From: Luidia sarsii
Lineage: Eukaryota; Echinodermata; Asteroidea; Paxillosida; Luidiidae
DNA length: 64,000 nucleotides
Assembly: GCA_949987565.1 (NCBI GenBank)
Contig: OX465116.1
Coordinates: 2,081,726-2,145,725 of the forward strand
Reading direction: 5' to 3'
Positions 32,301 through 41,146 of this stretch are shown one piece after another. The notes beneath the pieces were generated by a model that had not been told where the DNA came from, searched no databases, and was given only the letters and a program-made list of their open reading frames with translations. A program made the translations under genes and the position numbers. Each line of letters begins with the position of its first letter. The first letter of the stretch is position 1.

Positions 32301-35052
32301 ACAGCGATGGCCATTGGCACAGCGATGGCCATTGGCACAGCCATGGCCATTGGCACAGCCATGGCCATTGGCACAGCCATGGCCATTGGCACAGCCATGG
32401 CCATTGGCACAGCGATGGCCATTGGCACAGCGATGGCCATTGGCACAGCCATGGCCATTGGCACAGCCATGGCCATTGGCACAGCCATGGCCATTGGCAC
32501 AGCCATGGCCATTGGCACAGCCATGGCCATTGGCACAGCCATGGCCATTGGCACAGCCATGGCCATTGGCACAGCCATGGCCATTGGCACAGCCATGGCC
32601 ATTGGCACAGCGATGGCCATTGGCACAGCGATGGCCATTGGCACAGCCATGGCCATTGGCACAGCCATGGCCATTGGCACAGCCATGGCCATTGGCACAG
32701 CCATGGCCATTGGCACAGCGATGGCCATTGGCACAGCGATGGCCATTGGCACCAAAATACTCCCAGCGTCCACAGGGGATTTGGAAAAAGAATCACTGCT
32801 TTTCCTCACCAGCTCCCTGCTCTTGAGCAGCAGGTGGGTCTGGAGACCCAGCTGCCTGGCAGCTATGCAGGTGGCGCGGCTGTGGTTGGACTGGATCCCG
32901 CCACAGCTGATGATCGTCGAGCAATTCTGCGAGACGGCATCGGCCAGCAAAAACTCCAACTTGCGAATCTGAAAAAAAAAAAAAAAATGAAGAAAAATTG
33001 AATAACACTTTCTTGTTTCAGATTTCTCTTTAATAAACAACATCATGGGTTTGTTTATCTGTAAGGAATGCCGCATGCGCAGTGCGAACACATAGCTAAC
33101 CACAGTCTGCTTGCGATTATTTGCAACGCAATTTTTCGGCCTGTCGACACGACCACAGACAAGTGTGTAAACAGAGAGACCATAGACAATTACACTCATA
33201 CTCAAATAAAAAGACTTGGGAGGCTATGCCGCAGCCAAAGAGGAGTGATTTATTCCGGATACCAGGGATATCACAAACCATAGGCAGATATCTCGGGTGG
33301 TTTGCCAGAGCTGTTAGGGAGGGAGGGAGGGGGGGGGGGCACCTCCCTAACCTTGTTGCCGGAGAGCTGGGAGCCAGTCATGTCGTCACGTTTGATGTAC
33401 AACTCAAAATCGCTGGGGACGCCAGGCACAAACCATCGTTGTATGGGGGTGTCTGCCCGAACAATCTACGTGAAAGCAAACAGGAGCATTAGGCCTATCC
33501 GGTTCTATAAACTAAGTAAATTTAACTAGACTGGGACTTAAACTAAGACCTTTAATTTTGCATTTTGCATAACTTGGACCCGACAAGTCACCCTTTTTAT
33601 TGCAGTTTGTCAAATTTCGATAAAAAAAGGGTGACTTGTTGGGTCCAAGTTACGTCAGACTATGCCACACCATGGAAATTATGAGCAATTCAATGGTGGT
33701 CTAATTTGGGTTCAGTGGCAAGATTTTAGTTTACGCAGTGGCTGTTGTTACGGCAGTCGTCCGTGTGGTTCCCTGACTTGATTGTATTTCGTCAGCATTG
33801 CAGGCTGGTTGAACCAGTCTATTAGCTGATAGTCTGGTTCCAAGAGCTTGACATCCTGACAAGTACTTTAAGTCAGGGAACCACACGGACGACTGCCGTA
33901 ACAACAGCCACTGCGTTTAGTTTTATACCCTCACTAAAAGTCTGGGGAAATTAAATAAACCCAAATTTTGAAATTAAACCACTTATTGTAATGTGTGGTC
34001 TGGTATAAATAGTGGTACAACCACATGCCATAAAAAAAAAGGAATTATATAGGCCCAATGTTATTGTTTTCCTAGTCCGAGTAACTTGGAGTTGGACCTG
34101 ACAAGTCACTCTTTATTTATCGAATCTCAAAATTTCAAGATTCGATAAAAAAAGGGTGACTTGTCGGGTCCAAGTTACTCGGACTATACTTAGTAGTTAG
34201 TACTACTACTAGTAGTACTACTATTACTAGTACTACTTCTGTACTAGTTGTACCACGGTACGGGCAGTACTACCATGGAGGGGTGCAGCACACAAAATCC
34301 ATCCAAGATGGCCCCGCCGAGCTGATTATCAATATCATAAAGTGTGTACACACAACTTTTTTTTAATAAGGGGTCTTTGGAGGTTATTTAACTGATACAT
34401 TGTAGAACAAGTGAAGCTTAAGACAACCTGGGGGTTCACTCTTCAATTTGGTATGTAATTTGGACATTATCTGGCTTTAAATGTGGCCCTATTTGGCTGT
34501 GGAAGTGGAGGGGTCCATCCCAAAATCCTTGCAGAAATTCGGGTTGGACGGCTACACATTTTGGGGGCGTTTTTTTCTGCGGGTAATCAGCAAAAAAATC
34601 TAATCGGCTAAGAGCACTAAAATTGAAAAGAATCTGAGAGATGAAGCTCCAAACTACAATTTTAAGTATAGCTACAAGTACAAGAACTGAGAGACTTTTG
34701 GGCATGGGATAATTGGCTTTGAAAGTGGGTGTTTTTGTACAGTGTTCAATGGGAGCTCTATTTACTAATTTAGTGTTCTGCACCCAGAGGTAGAGGGAGC
34801 CCGCCCTCTACCTCCATTATACTACTTACTAGAGCAAGGAACACAACCATGGACTGGAGGTAGAGTGAGCAACTAAGTTTTTCCACCCTTTTGTTTTGCT
34901 AGTTATCTCCATGCATGCCAAAAATAAAATGTTGGTTAGCTTTTGTTTACCTGCAGCCGATATCTTGGGACATTGTCCAGCCCTTTCACCCACTCTGGAG
35001 CCTCGTAGACGGTGAGCAATTCCTCTCGGCAGCGTTTGCGCTCGGAATCCAT
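25005..35052 (-). CDS. D-cysteine desulfhydrase / ACC deaminase-like PLP enzyme (complete, 379 aa)
   Basis: Fold-type II PLP-dependent enzyme; family members convert D-cysteine to pyruvate, H2S and NH3, or deaminate 1-aminocyclopropane-1-carboxylate. Exons on the minus strand: 35052-34951 (MDSERKRCREELL), 33465-33352, 32968-32810, 31709-31573, 30406-30307, 29761-29661, 28454-28279, 26121-25981, 25114-25005 (TGA). All phases agree and sum to 1140 nt. The PLP Schiff-base lysine is K72 in SGNKIRKLEF, at an exon junction. GGIQSNHSRA (about 95-104) holds the substrate-binding SNH. AVGSGGTVGGLG (216-227) is the phosphate-binding loop. HTGGIFSVFEG lies near the C-terminus. IKRDDMTGSQLSGNKIRKLE resembles bacterial DcyD more than serine racemase. 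At 379 aa it is longer than bacterial enzymes (about 330), because of a 28-34-residue N-terminal extension and inserts. No targeting peptide is obvious. Substrate choice between D-Cys and ACC cannot be settled by eye. Confidence 0.93.
25180..25632. repeat. 21-bp minisatellite, intron 8 of the PLP-enzyme gene
   Basis: About 21 copies of GGGCACCCAGGCCAGTTGGC plus A, starting about 65 bp downstream (in window coordinates) of the last exon's acceptor. All six frames are largely open because of the 21-bp period; these are artefacts. Confidence 0.95.
26150..26870. repeat. ~110-bp tandem repeat, intron 7 of the PLP-enzyme gene
   Basis: About five copies of a unit containing ATAGAATGAGCTTGATTACA, AGTTAAAATGGAGCAGGTGG, GGGCTTGTTAACTTGGGGGC and GGTAAGATGTGACAAATAGC. 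The last box recurs near 26247, 26355, 26465, 26576 and 26683. Degraded units reappear at 27895-28160, beyond a TTAA MITE. Confidence 0.88.
27510..27885 (-). mobile_element. TTAA-flanked MITE, copy C (left part missing)
   Basis: Right terminus CCCGGCGCAAAGTGG followed by TTAA (27886-27889). Internal blocks CAATCTGTACGCTCGGTTGG, CAACTCGAAGATTTGACTGC, TCTCTTGACAAAAGCCACAA, GTGCCAGGTTTTACTCTCTT and GTACCCATGGTATACCCGTA match copy A closely in reverse complement. Similarity starts abruptly near 27510. It is inserted in a decayed 110-bp repeat array. Confidence 0.8.
28460..29585. repeat. Purine-rich (GAGA/GACA) array with ~216-bp higher-order unit, intron 6
   Basis: Plus strand is almost pure GA with ACAGACAG runs. 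The marker GAGGGGAAGAGGAGGGAGCG recurs near 28573, 28791, 29006 and 29220, a higher-order period of about 214-219 bp. Long minus-strand frames rich in SLSLTHSLPP are repeat artefacts. The array touches exon 7 of the PLP-enzyme gene: its acceptor lies inside the first TCTCTCTTTATAG. Confidence 0.93.
29818..29912 (-). mobile_element. tRNA-derived SINE-like copy with intact B box
   Basis: Minus strand: CCCCTGCACTAGCAATAATG, AGTTGCAGGTTCGAATCTCG (B box GGTTCGAATC), CCTAAGCGGCC, then TTCCAGCAGGCAATCGGGC and AATGCATCAAGC. Same head-tail order as 15036-15150. It lies in the intron between exons 5 and 6 of the PLP-enzyme gene. Confidence 0.65.
30040..30155. repeat. Short 23-bp tandem repeat
   Basis: Four copies of CGGAGTGCAATTTTTTTCAA plus AAA, the last ones shortened. 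Confidence 0.85.
30670..30902 (+). mobile_element. Dispersed repeat with GGTCCTGCTAGGATCGAAA, direct copy 1
   Basis: Begins ACTAATCCCGTAGTTAGTAC and contains AAACTGCTCACTGACTAAAA, TTGACAAAGGTCCTGCTAGG, ATCGAAATGTCAAGCCCTCT and GTAGCCTGTTCACACTTCAC. Repeated at 31782-32080 with high identity and one about 60-bp indel near its end. Both copies sit in the PLP-enzyme gene. Confidence 0.8.
31398..31560 (+). mobile_element. tRNA-derived SINE-like sequence
   Basis: GGATAGCTCATCAGATGGAA with AGAGC resembles a tRNA D-arm / A box. GGTCTCGGGTTTAAGTCCCG resembles a T-arm / B box, about 30 bp later. The tail is CAGTCAAAGTTTTCTTTGCC. It ends just before exon 4 of the PLP-enzyme gene. It is not a full tRNA because no acceptor-stem pairing was found. 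Confidence 0.55.
31782..32080 (+). mobile_element. Dispersed repeat with GGTCCTGCTAGGATCGAAA, direct copy 2
   Basis: Same sequence as 30670-30902, from ACTAATCCCAGAGTTAGTAC to GGAGGTGAATTGAGAGCAGT. It carries the extra segment AATTTAACACCGGGTCTACC, TGTGTAAAGCGCTCGACCGG that copy 1 lacks. Confidence 0.8.
32187..32752. repeat. 18-bp minisatellite GGCACAGCCATGGCCATT, intron 3 of the PLP-enzyme gene
   Basis: 31 units of 18 bp, each GCCATGG (P) or GCGATGG (R). The order is P, RR, PPP, RR, PPPP, RR, nine P, RR, PPPP, RR, so the R variant is always in adjacent pairs. Flanks are CTCTGATTGTTTACTCAGTT, GGGAAATGGCAC on the left and ATTGGCACCAAAATACTCCC on the right. These match the inside of MITE copy D (20455-20518). 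It starts 57 bp past an exon donor. Three open frames on each strand are artefacts. Confidence 0.95.
33571..33651. mobile_element. AACTTGGACCCGACAAGTCACC foldback element, copy 1
   Basis: Left arm AACTTGGACCCGACAAGTCA then CCCTTTTTAT; right arm ATAAAAAAAGGGTGACTTGT then TGGGTCCAAGTT. Almost a complete palindrome with a short centre. It lies in intron 1 of the PLP-enzyme gene. Confidence 0.8.
33734..33915. mobile_element. CGCAGTGGC inverted-repeat MITE, copy 2 (182 bp)
   Basis: Termini CGCAGTGGCTGTTGTTACGG and CCGTAACAACAGCCACTGCG are perfect inverted repeats over at least 20 bp. The flanks TTTAGTTTA (33725-33733) and TTTAGTTTT (33916-33924) are a 9-bp target duplication with one mismatch. 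Confidence 0.88.
34073..34188. mobile_element. Foldback element of the TAGTCCGAGTAACTTGGA family, copy 2
   Basis: A 116-bp near-palindrome from TAGTCCGAGTAACTTGG to CCAAGTTACTCGGACTA. The centre is TCGAATCTCAAAATTTCAAG with ATTCGA. It is the compact form of the longer element at 47888-48341. Confidence 0.85.
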
Positions 35053-35094
35053 CGTAATGTGTTGCTTTCCTCTGCTATGTGCCTAGCACTAGTA

Positions 35095-35480
35095 CCGGTA
35101 CACATGATAGTACATGTACAGACTGTACATTGTACATGTATCAGTACATGTACAGTGTACATGTACATATACAATGTACAGTTTGTACATGTTTGTACAT
35201 GTAGATGTACATGTACATGTACATGTACAGACATGTACAAACTGTACATGCACATGTACATATACATGTACATGTACATCTACATGTACAAACATGTACA
35301 AACTGTACATTGTACATGTACATCTACATCTACATCTACATGTACAAACATGTACAAACTGTACATTGTACATGTACTGTACACTGTACAGTGTACATGT
35401 ACATGTACATGTACATGTACATTTACATTTACATGTACATGTACATGTACATGTACATGTACATGTACTGTACACTTAGT
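35095..35480. repeat. (TGTACA)n-type simple repeat upstream of the PLP-enzyme start codon
   Basis: About 380 bp of TGTACATGTACA hexamer variants, starting only about 45 bp upstream (minus strand) of the ATG at 35052. The 5' UTR/promoter of the PLP-enzyme gene must lie in or beyond it. Multiple overlapping frames are artefacts. Confidence 0.95.
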
Positions 35481-35504
35481 GTACACACACGTAGTACTGG
35501 TACA

Positions 35505-35620
35505 CATCAAAGATCCTATGGCGCACGAAGCGCACAAGATAGCCTACCACACTTGCGAGATCAAACGCGGCCGGCCGGATGAAGTACGCATTGGATGCCG
35601 TAATTTTTTTAGGCGCTATA
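35505..35620. mobile_element. Half copy of the AAAGATCCTATGG inverted-repeat element
   Basis: CATCAAAGATCCTATGGCGC, ACGAAGCGCACAAGATAGCC, TACC match the left terminus of the element at 36564-36908. No right terminus was found. Confidence 0.65.
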
Positions 35621-35642
35621 TCGCGTGGTCACATCACATTAA

Positions 35643-35905
35643 AACTTCTACTCCGAGTAAGACCCGACAAGTCACCCTTTTTTTCAAAATTTGAAATTTG
35701 AAGGGTCGGGTGACTGTAGGGTCCAAGGAAACCAAACCAGAGTCCCAATCCGGCTACTATAACTACCAAAATATTTCGACTACCCATGGACTACCCGACC
35801 GAAAACACCCGTATCACCGTCCCACGTGCCAATTTGGATTCAGTGATAATCAAAAATTCTAATACTGGTCATTTGTTTTACTCACGTTCTGGAAAAAAAA
35901 GGAAA
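35643..35905. mobile_element. TAGTCCGAGTAACTTGGA-family element, copy 3
   Basis: Left part CTCCGAGTAAGACCCGACAA, GTCACCC, with GAAGGGTCGGGTGACTGTAG. The interior GGATTCAGTGATAATC and GTTTTACTCACGTTCTGG resembles the interior of the copies at 47888 and 48490. Confidence 0.65.
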
Positions 35906-36563
35906 ACGAAATCGTTTCAACTTATTTTGTGTCGTGCGCACGAAATAAGCGGAGTTTGTTTTCATTAAAGACGGGGGCTCCACTAATTTACAGTAAGTGC
36001 AAATGAGCATGTTTCGTGCATGCATGCTTATTTTTATGTTCCTAATTAACAATTCGGACGTATAGCCAACAAAATCTCCCTCTCTGGCATTCTGCTCAGT
36101 GAATCTTACTCAAAGGGATCTGATCTCCGTGATCATTATGAATTCTGAAAAAATAATACAATCACGAGGAGAGAGGACTGCACTATATAGCGCAGCACGG
36201 AACGCAAAGAGATGGAGATCAATACGTGCGGGGGGAGAAAAGCGAGGAGCATGGAAGCTGAGGACACAATGAAGAAGAGGCAGTCCCGACGGAAAGTATA
36301 GACCTATGGAAAGAAAAACAAAGGAGATAGATCGATTGGCAAGAAAAACGGTTTATTCACAGGAGATGGCACCCAAGACAGAATTACCAAGGTGGAAACA
36401 CAGCAAGGAATGGGTTGCCAGATTACGGCGGTGCCAGATGTTTTACGATAATTAATTATCCTTTATCGGGCCTGATAGGGCGCAAGTACAGTCGGGGTCT
36501 TACTGCCATCAAAAAAATAACGTGGCGTAACTTGCGCTACGTCTTTAGGTGGCGTTAGTCGTT

Positions 36564-36908
36564 ACCAAAGATCCTATGGAGCGCGAAGCGTGCAAGATAG
36601 CCTACCTGCGCAGAAGTCGCTCGGCGGCGCGGCCATAGACCGTGTAAGTTGGACTCGAGAATGTACGTGTTACCGCGAGATTCCTGCCCGTTTTTTGTTA
36701 TCATATTTTGTATCGCGCCGATTGAAGCAGTTTAAACAATTGTCTTATGGAATAAAATATTAAAATACAACGTGTAAAGTACGTGATTTGTACGTTTACG
36801 TTTTCACGTTTGAAACAGTAGAACCTATGCAACAAGAGTTGATCCGAATGCGTGTGATCTCGCAAGATAGGCTATCTTGTGCCCTTCGCGCGCTATAGGA
36901 TCTTTGGT
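36564..36908. mobile_element. AAAGATCCTATGG inverted-repeat element (345 bp)
   Basis: Left ACCAAAGATCCTATGGAGCG, CGAAGC, CAAGATAGCCTAC. Right GGCTATCTTGTGCCCTTCGC, GCGCTATAGGATCTTTGGT. These are inverted repeats of about 40 bp with few mismatches. No ORF. Confidence 0.8.
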
Positions 36909-36923
36909 CGTGATCGACTACAC

Positions 36924-38109
36924 CAGCCAGTGGACGTGTCACGCGTACGGGCCTTTATAGCCGAGTTTTCTCGTCCGGGGTCACGCACGAATTTGCGCCG
37001 CGGCTTACACGAGGTTTTGCGAGACTGAGTTCGAGACTACGGAAAACACAGGAAAATACCCCGATGTAGCATAGGTGCTGCCAAGATGGCGTGGTAAGTG
37101 GATAGCTGACATCGTGCTCTCTATTTTCATATCAAATATGTCCACTTTCGTTAATATTTTGGACATGTAACAGCGCGACCAAAAAAAGCATACTTTCTGG
37201 ACCAAAATCCGACGGCCAGTTTTCCGTAGGTGTACATCGAATTCTTAAAAACAGTCGAAATAAACCACATATTTCACGAGAAAGGGGAGATTGAATGCTT
37301 CATGTACATGTATAATACAAGGAGGAGCCTTTCCGTTTTCGGCTCAAATCGCCAACTGAAAATTGGCGACTTTCGCGAGATTTCACCGAAGTAGGCCCAT
37401 TTCCGTACACATGGTCTGCTCGTGTACATGTACGTGTGCATGTACATGTACATGTACAGTACGTGTACATGTACATGTACTTGTACATATCATGTACACA
37501 ATCACAATTACAATACCCGGCCGTGCAGTACATGTACAGTACATGTGTGCCCAAGCAATGACTTATTAATATTCAGCAGGCTAACTTGGCATTGTCCAAT
37601 CAGGGTGCGCGCTTTTCCATTCAGGTCACAAGGTCACGGATTTTCCTGCTCGAATAATGGCGGCCGATCCCGTACGTTAAAAAGTGGGGGACTCGTTGAG
37701 AACTTCAGGTGTACATCGCATTCTTAAAGCACCTACGACATCATCTTCACGGGGTTTTGCTAGATCAAGGTACACTCTTTCCCATGATTACCTCAGCTAA
37801 GAGGAGACTTTTGTTTTCGTCGAGAAAAATAAGAATTTACGTCGCACTTTTTCAGTCGATTTTTCGGTAAAATAACAACCCTCAAAATACATATTAATCA
37901 TCCTTTTGGAAAAGAAAAACCTTATTGGAGGCACGCATTAGATCTTCAACTACCTAGAAAAGTTGGATTTGAAAGGATTTGATACGCTTAGGCATAGAAA
38001 ACGACAATTTTCCGAAGACTTTTTCAAGGCCGTTTTCGCTGTGCTCACGTGACATTCGATTTGTGTGGACGAGAAATTTGGGGTCAACGCGTGACACGTC
38101 CACTGGCTG
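36924..38109. mobile_element. 1.19-kb element with perfect 22-bp terminal inverted repeats
   Basis: Positions 36924-36945 (starting CAGCCAGTGGACGTG) are the exact reverse complement of 38088-38109. Similarity decays inward, with a further shared TTCTCGTCC. It carries a (GTACAT)n tract at 37420-37545 and no transposase frame. A target duplication is not evident; both flanks have ACAC. Confidence 0.75.
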
Positions 38110-38191
38110 ACACGTCATAAATCATGTTGATGCTGCTGTTGGCGCAACTTGAACATTGAAGAACACTTCGCCCAGAGATATAAATTATTAT

Positions 38192-38374
38192 CGCAGTCGC
38201 TGTTGTTACGGCAGTCGTCCGTATGGTTCCCTGACTTCACAGTATTTGTCAGGATGTTTAGCTCTTGGAACCAGACTATCAGCTAATAGACTGGTTCAAC
38301 CAGCCTGCAATGCTGACGAAATACAATCAAGTCAGGGAACCACATGGACGACTGCCGTAACATCAGCCACTGCG
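38192..38374. mobile_element. CGCAGTGGC inverted-repeat MITE, copy 3 (183 bp)
   Basis: Starts CGCAGTCGCTGTTGTTACGG and ends CCGTAACATCAGCCACTGCG. It has a perfect 9-bp flanking duplication AATTATTAT (38183-38191 and 38375-38383). Confidence 0.9.
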
Positions 38375-41146
38375 AATTATTATAGTTTCGCGGCAGAGCA
38401 AAATCATTTTATTTGGGCCCTTTTCCAAAACCCGGCTCAGGTTTTGGCTCGCGGCTCCGTCTCCATTTCTGTTGTCCAGTTTAAGTACAAAGCGGGCGGC
38501 CGTTGGCTTCGCCTTTGAATGTCACACTGCGTTTTGAAAAAGAATCCAAAGCTTCAACTTCAACAAAAAAATCCATCCTGTGTTTTCAGCTTCTGCGTAA
38601 TAGGGCCAAGAGGCCGGAGCCGAAGCCTATATAAGCCGAGTTTTGGCAAAGGGCCTTGGATACTCTCGACGACAGCATTATAGAGGGCGCTGTAGATTTT
38701 TCAAGGACGAAACAACACACATTTTGTTGTATATCCCTTGCTAGGATCCTAATGAGGACACGCTCTAGACCCCACACTGTGCCCACTGTGTTATCAGTAA
38801 ACAATCCGATAAGAAAGTTTGGCTTCTGCCAGCCACTGTTCCTTCACTCCTAATGGTTCCCATGTAGGCTTTGGGGCTATCCCATTACGTAAGAGAGGGA
38901 AGTACTGTACATGGATTGTAAGTTCCAAGACCTGCAAGTGAGCTCACTGAAATGACTGAATGGAGTAAATCAACAGCAATGCAGTCTCACATGATATGAA
39001 ATTCAACCATGATTCAACACACTGCCTTGATAACATCCATAATTATTTCTGTAGCAGTATTTTTGAGCAATGGATGACTACTCAATGGGTCATGTTTAAA
39101 AACTAGCAAACGTTACGAAGTTCAAGCATCTGTGATACTAGGCCTAAATGCTTGAATTTGTATGAATAAAATATTCATCTTTTGGTGAGAATGGTACTGG
39201 TAGCAAATTGCATAATTGAGTGTACATCCTAATGGTTTTTAAAAGTAGGGCTTTAATTGTATGTACGTATACACAACGAGCAGCCTGGTGCAAATTTCAA
39301 CATGGCGGATTTCGAACCAGAAGCTGTAATTTTGTGCACTCGTATTTGCTTCTTCTTTTCAAGGTTGTCATGACCCAGTATTGCAGTAAAATAATACGGG
39401 ACATCTGAAGCACTACTTCTTCAAAAGAAATGAAGGGGTGTTCATCGCGGTGGTGTAGATAAGTGGAAAGGGTGATCAAAGTCACGCGATGTGTCGTTGG
39501 TGGTTGCGACGTTTCGGTTGCTAACTGCTAACCTTCATCAGGCAACTGAAGAATGCGCGCTGCGGCGTCTGTTTATGTCCGCTTCGCCGGTTCCTGTGTA
39601 CCGGTTTGCGGACGTCGTAGTGAGTGATCGTGCAGTTTGGCGCCCGATTCTGGCGTCCAGCTAGCATCCATAGTTTCTTAAAGGTTCATAACCTTGTTAT
39701 TATTGTAAATAAAGGAAAGAATTAAAAGAAAGAAAGACGGACAGAACAAATTTAAAAAGAAGTGATCAGAAGTACTGTAACTAAAGTGGGGTCATTGACC
39801 CGGTTGCTGCAGCCCGCGGTCTTACCAATCTGGGAGTTGTGTTGTTTTATTTGTATCAAGTGTTACAAGTATATACGCGGTTCTGTTTTGACTATGCTTT
39901 ATAAATATAAGCTCAATGCACTCACCGTGCATAGGCCTAATCTCGTAGCCTATTGGTAAGACGTTATGCCATGGGAATGAGCGGGCAATGGATAAAGTCT
40001 AATGTGCCTTTGTTGTCGGGATTCTCGAGAAACGGACCATACATATGTAAAGTGTCTGCCATTCAGTATGAGCATGGAGGAAGAAACAGAGCTGGCCTTA
40101 TCCCATGGCCCTCCTCCACACCCATTTCATCGGCGGGCGATGGGAAAGGTTGTGATAACTGCAGGGCTGACATACACGCAGTGGCAGATTCTTTCGATAT
40201 AATCTCGACGACATTCATCGTGCATGCGACCCAAGAGCGTCTCAGAATTATTGTACGTGTTGGGCGGATCGGAGGCTGAGAATATTGTGCTGAAGCTATA
40301 GCCCAGCAAGTGGCATTTGCTTCAAAAGGTATGTAGCTTATTTGGGTCATTTAGTGTCAGCAGAGCGTATTATAGCTAGCCACTGCGTGCTCCGAAGAAA
40401 GTATACACACAGGCAGTAAATATCAACTTAAACGAACTTGCATCCCCTATCGTAATATAACGACGACAGGGTCTTTTCTTCAAGCTGGCCAATGAGTGAA
40501 CGAAGTATCACACTAAAAGAGGTATCAGTCACTTTTTCCACACCAAAGACTACTAGAATAATCATGGAGAATGTTGATCAAGCCTGTCCATAAGATTACC
40601 TGGGTTTTGTTGATGTCTACGGCTCACCGCGCAGTAAGCATCGTGACTTATTTTCGACGATGGTGTTTAGTATGGTGTCCCAGTGCAGCCAAACGCAAAA
40701 ATAAATTCATCAAGTAACTAAAATGCTGTGTGGCACTGTAAAATTCTTCCCTGTATGTTTTTTTGTTCATCTTTCGGGGGTTTTCTTCGACACTGCTTCT
40801 AACGCTTTCCTCAAAACATTCATATTCTATGCTTAAAACTTATTGGTTTGCGTTAAAAACGGGACAATTTCGTGAAAAGTCACTGAAAACAATTGACCAA
40901 TTGTCAACAGTTATGTGTCGTCCACAAATTAAAGTTGAGGCTAAATTTGGCACTTCACATTCATGTGACAAATTCAAATTAAATCAAACCAATGAAAATA
41001 CTGACGGGGAACAATTTGAAAAAATAAAACCTACAAATTTGACCTTAAGCCTCTCCTGTTTTTTACCCACCAGTGCACACTAACCATTCTGATCGAGCTA
41101 TCCAGCCCTTAGATCGCGGCCTTCCCAGTACGGGCAATTATCAATG
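38375..41146. other. Spacer upstream of the SLC16-like gene without recognised genes
   Basis: Apart from the hammerhead motif, I found no exon with both family similarity and splice signals. Short open frames with good start context at 39302 (ATGGCGGATTTCG) and 40088 (ATGGAGGAAG) could be first exons, but no continuation was recognised. 40740-41080 is AT-rich. Confidence 0.4.
39503..39546 (-). ncRNA. Hammerhead ribozyme motif (type I-like, minimal stem III)
   Basis: Minus strand 5' to 3': stem I GTTGC (39546-39542); CTGATGA core (39541-39535); A; stem II GGTT...AACC with loop AGCAGTTAGC; GAAAC (39515-39511); GTC cleavage triplet (39510-39508); stem I partner GCAAC (39507-39503). All invariant core boxes (CUGANGA, GAAA, GUH) and a perfect 5-bp stem I are present. 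Stem III is reduced to the self-complementary ACGT, as in ribozymes of Penelope-like retroelements, which are thought to work best as dimers. One unpaired A sits at the base of stem II. Activity is untested, and no Penelope coding region is in the window. Confidence 0.7.

Noticed and set aside
32132..33205. Minus-strand 357-codon frame mixing the VPMAMA repeat with an enzyme-like segment
   Set aside because: The enzyme part is exon 3 of the PLP-enzyme gene (32810-32968). The rest is intron and minisatellite, separated by good splice sites.
34915..35694. Cys/Thr-rich secreted-looking peptide frames
   Set aside because: They are translations of the TGTACA hexamer repeat.
39302..39370. First exon starting MADFEPEAVILC
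   Set aside because: Good start context and an ATGGCGG motif, but no downstream exon or family match was found. Not supportable as a gene.
40002..40202. Small protein gene (EEETELALSHGPPPHPF region)
   Set aside because: Open frame of 66 codons with no recognised domain, splice partner or repeat-independent support.
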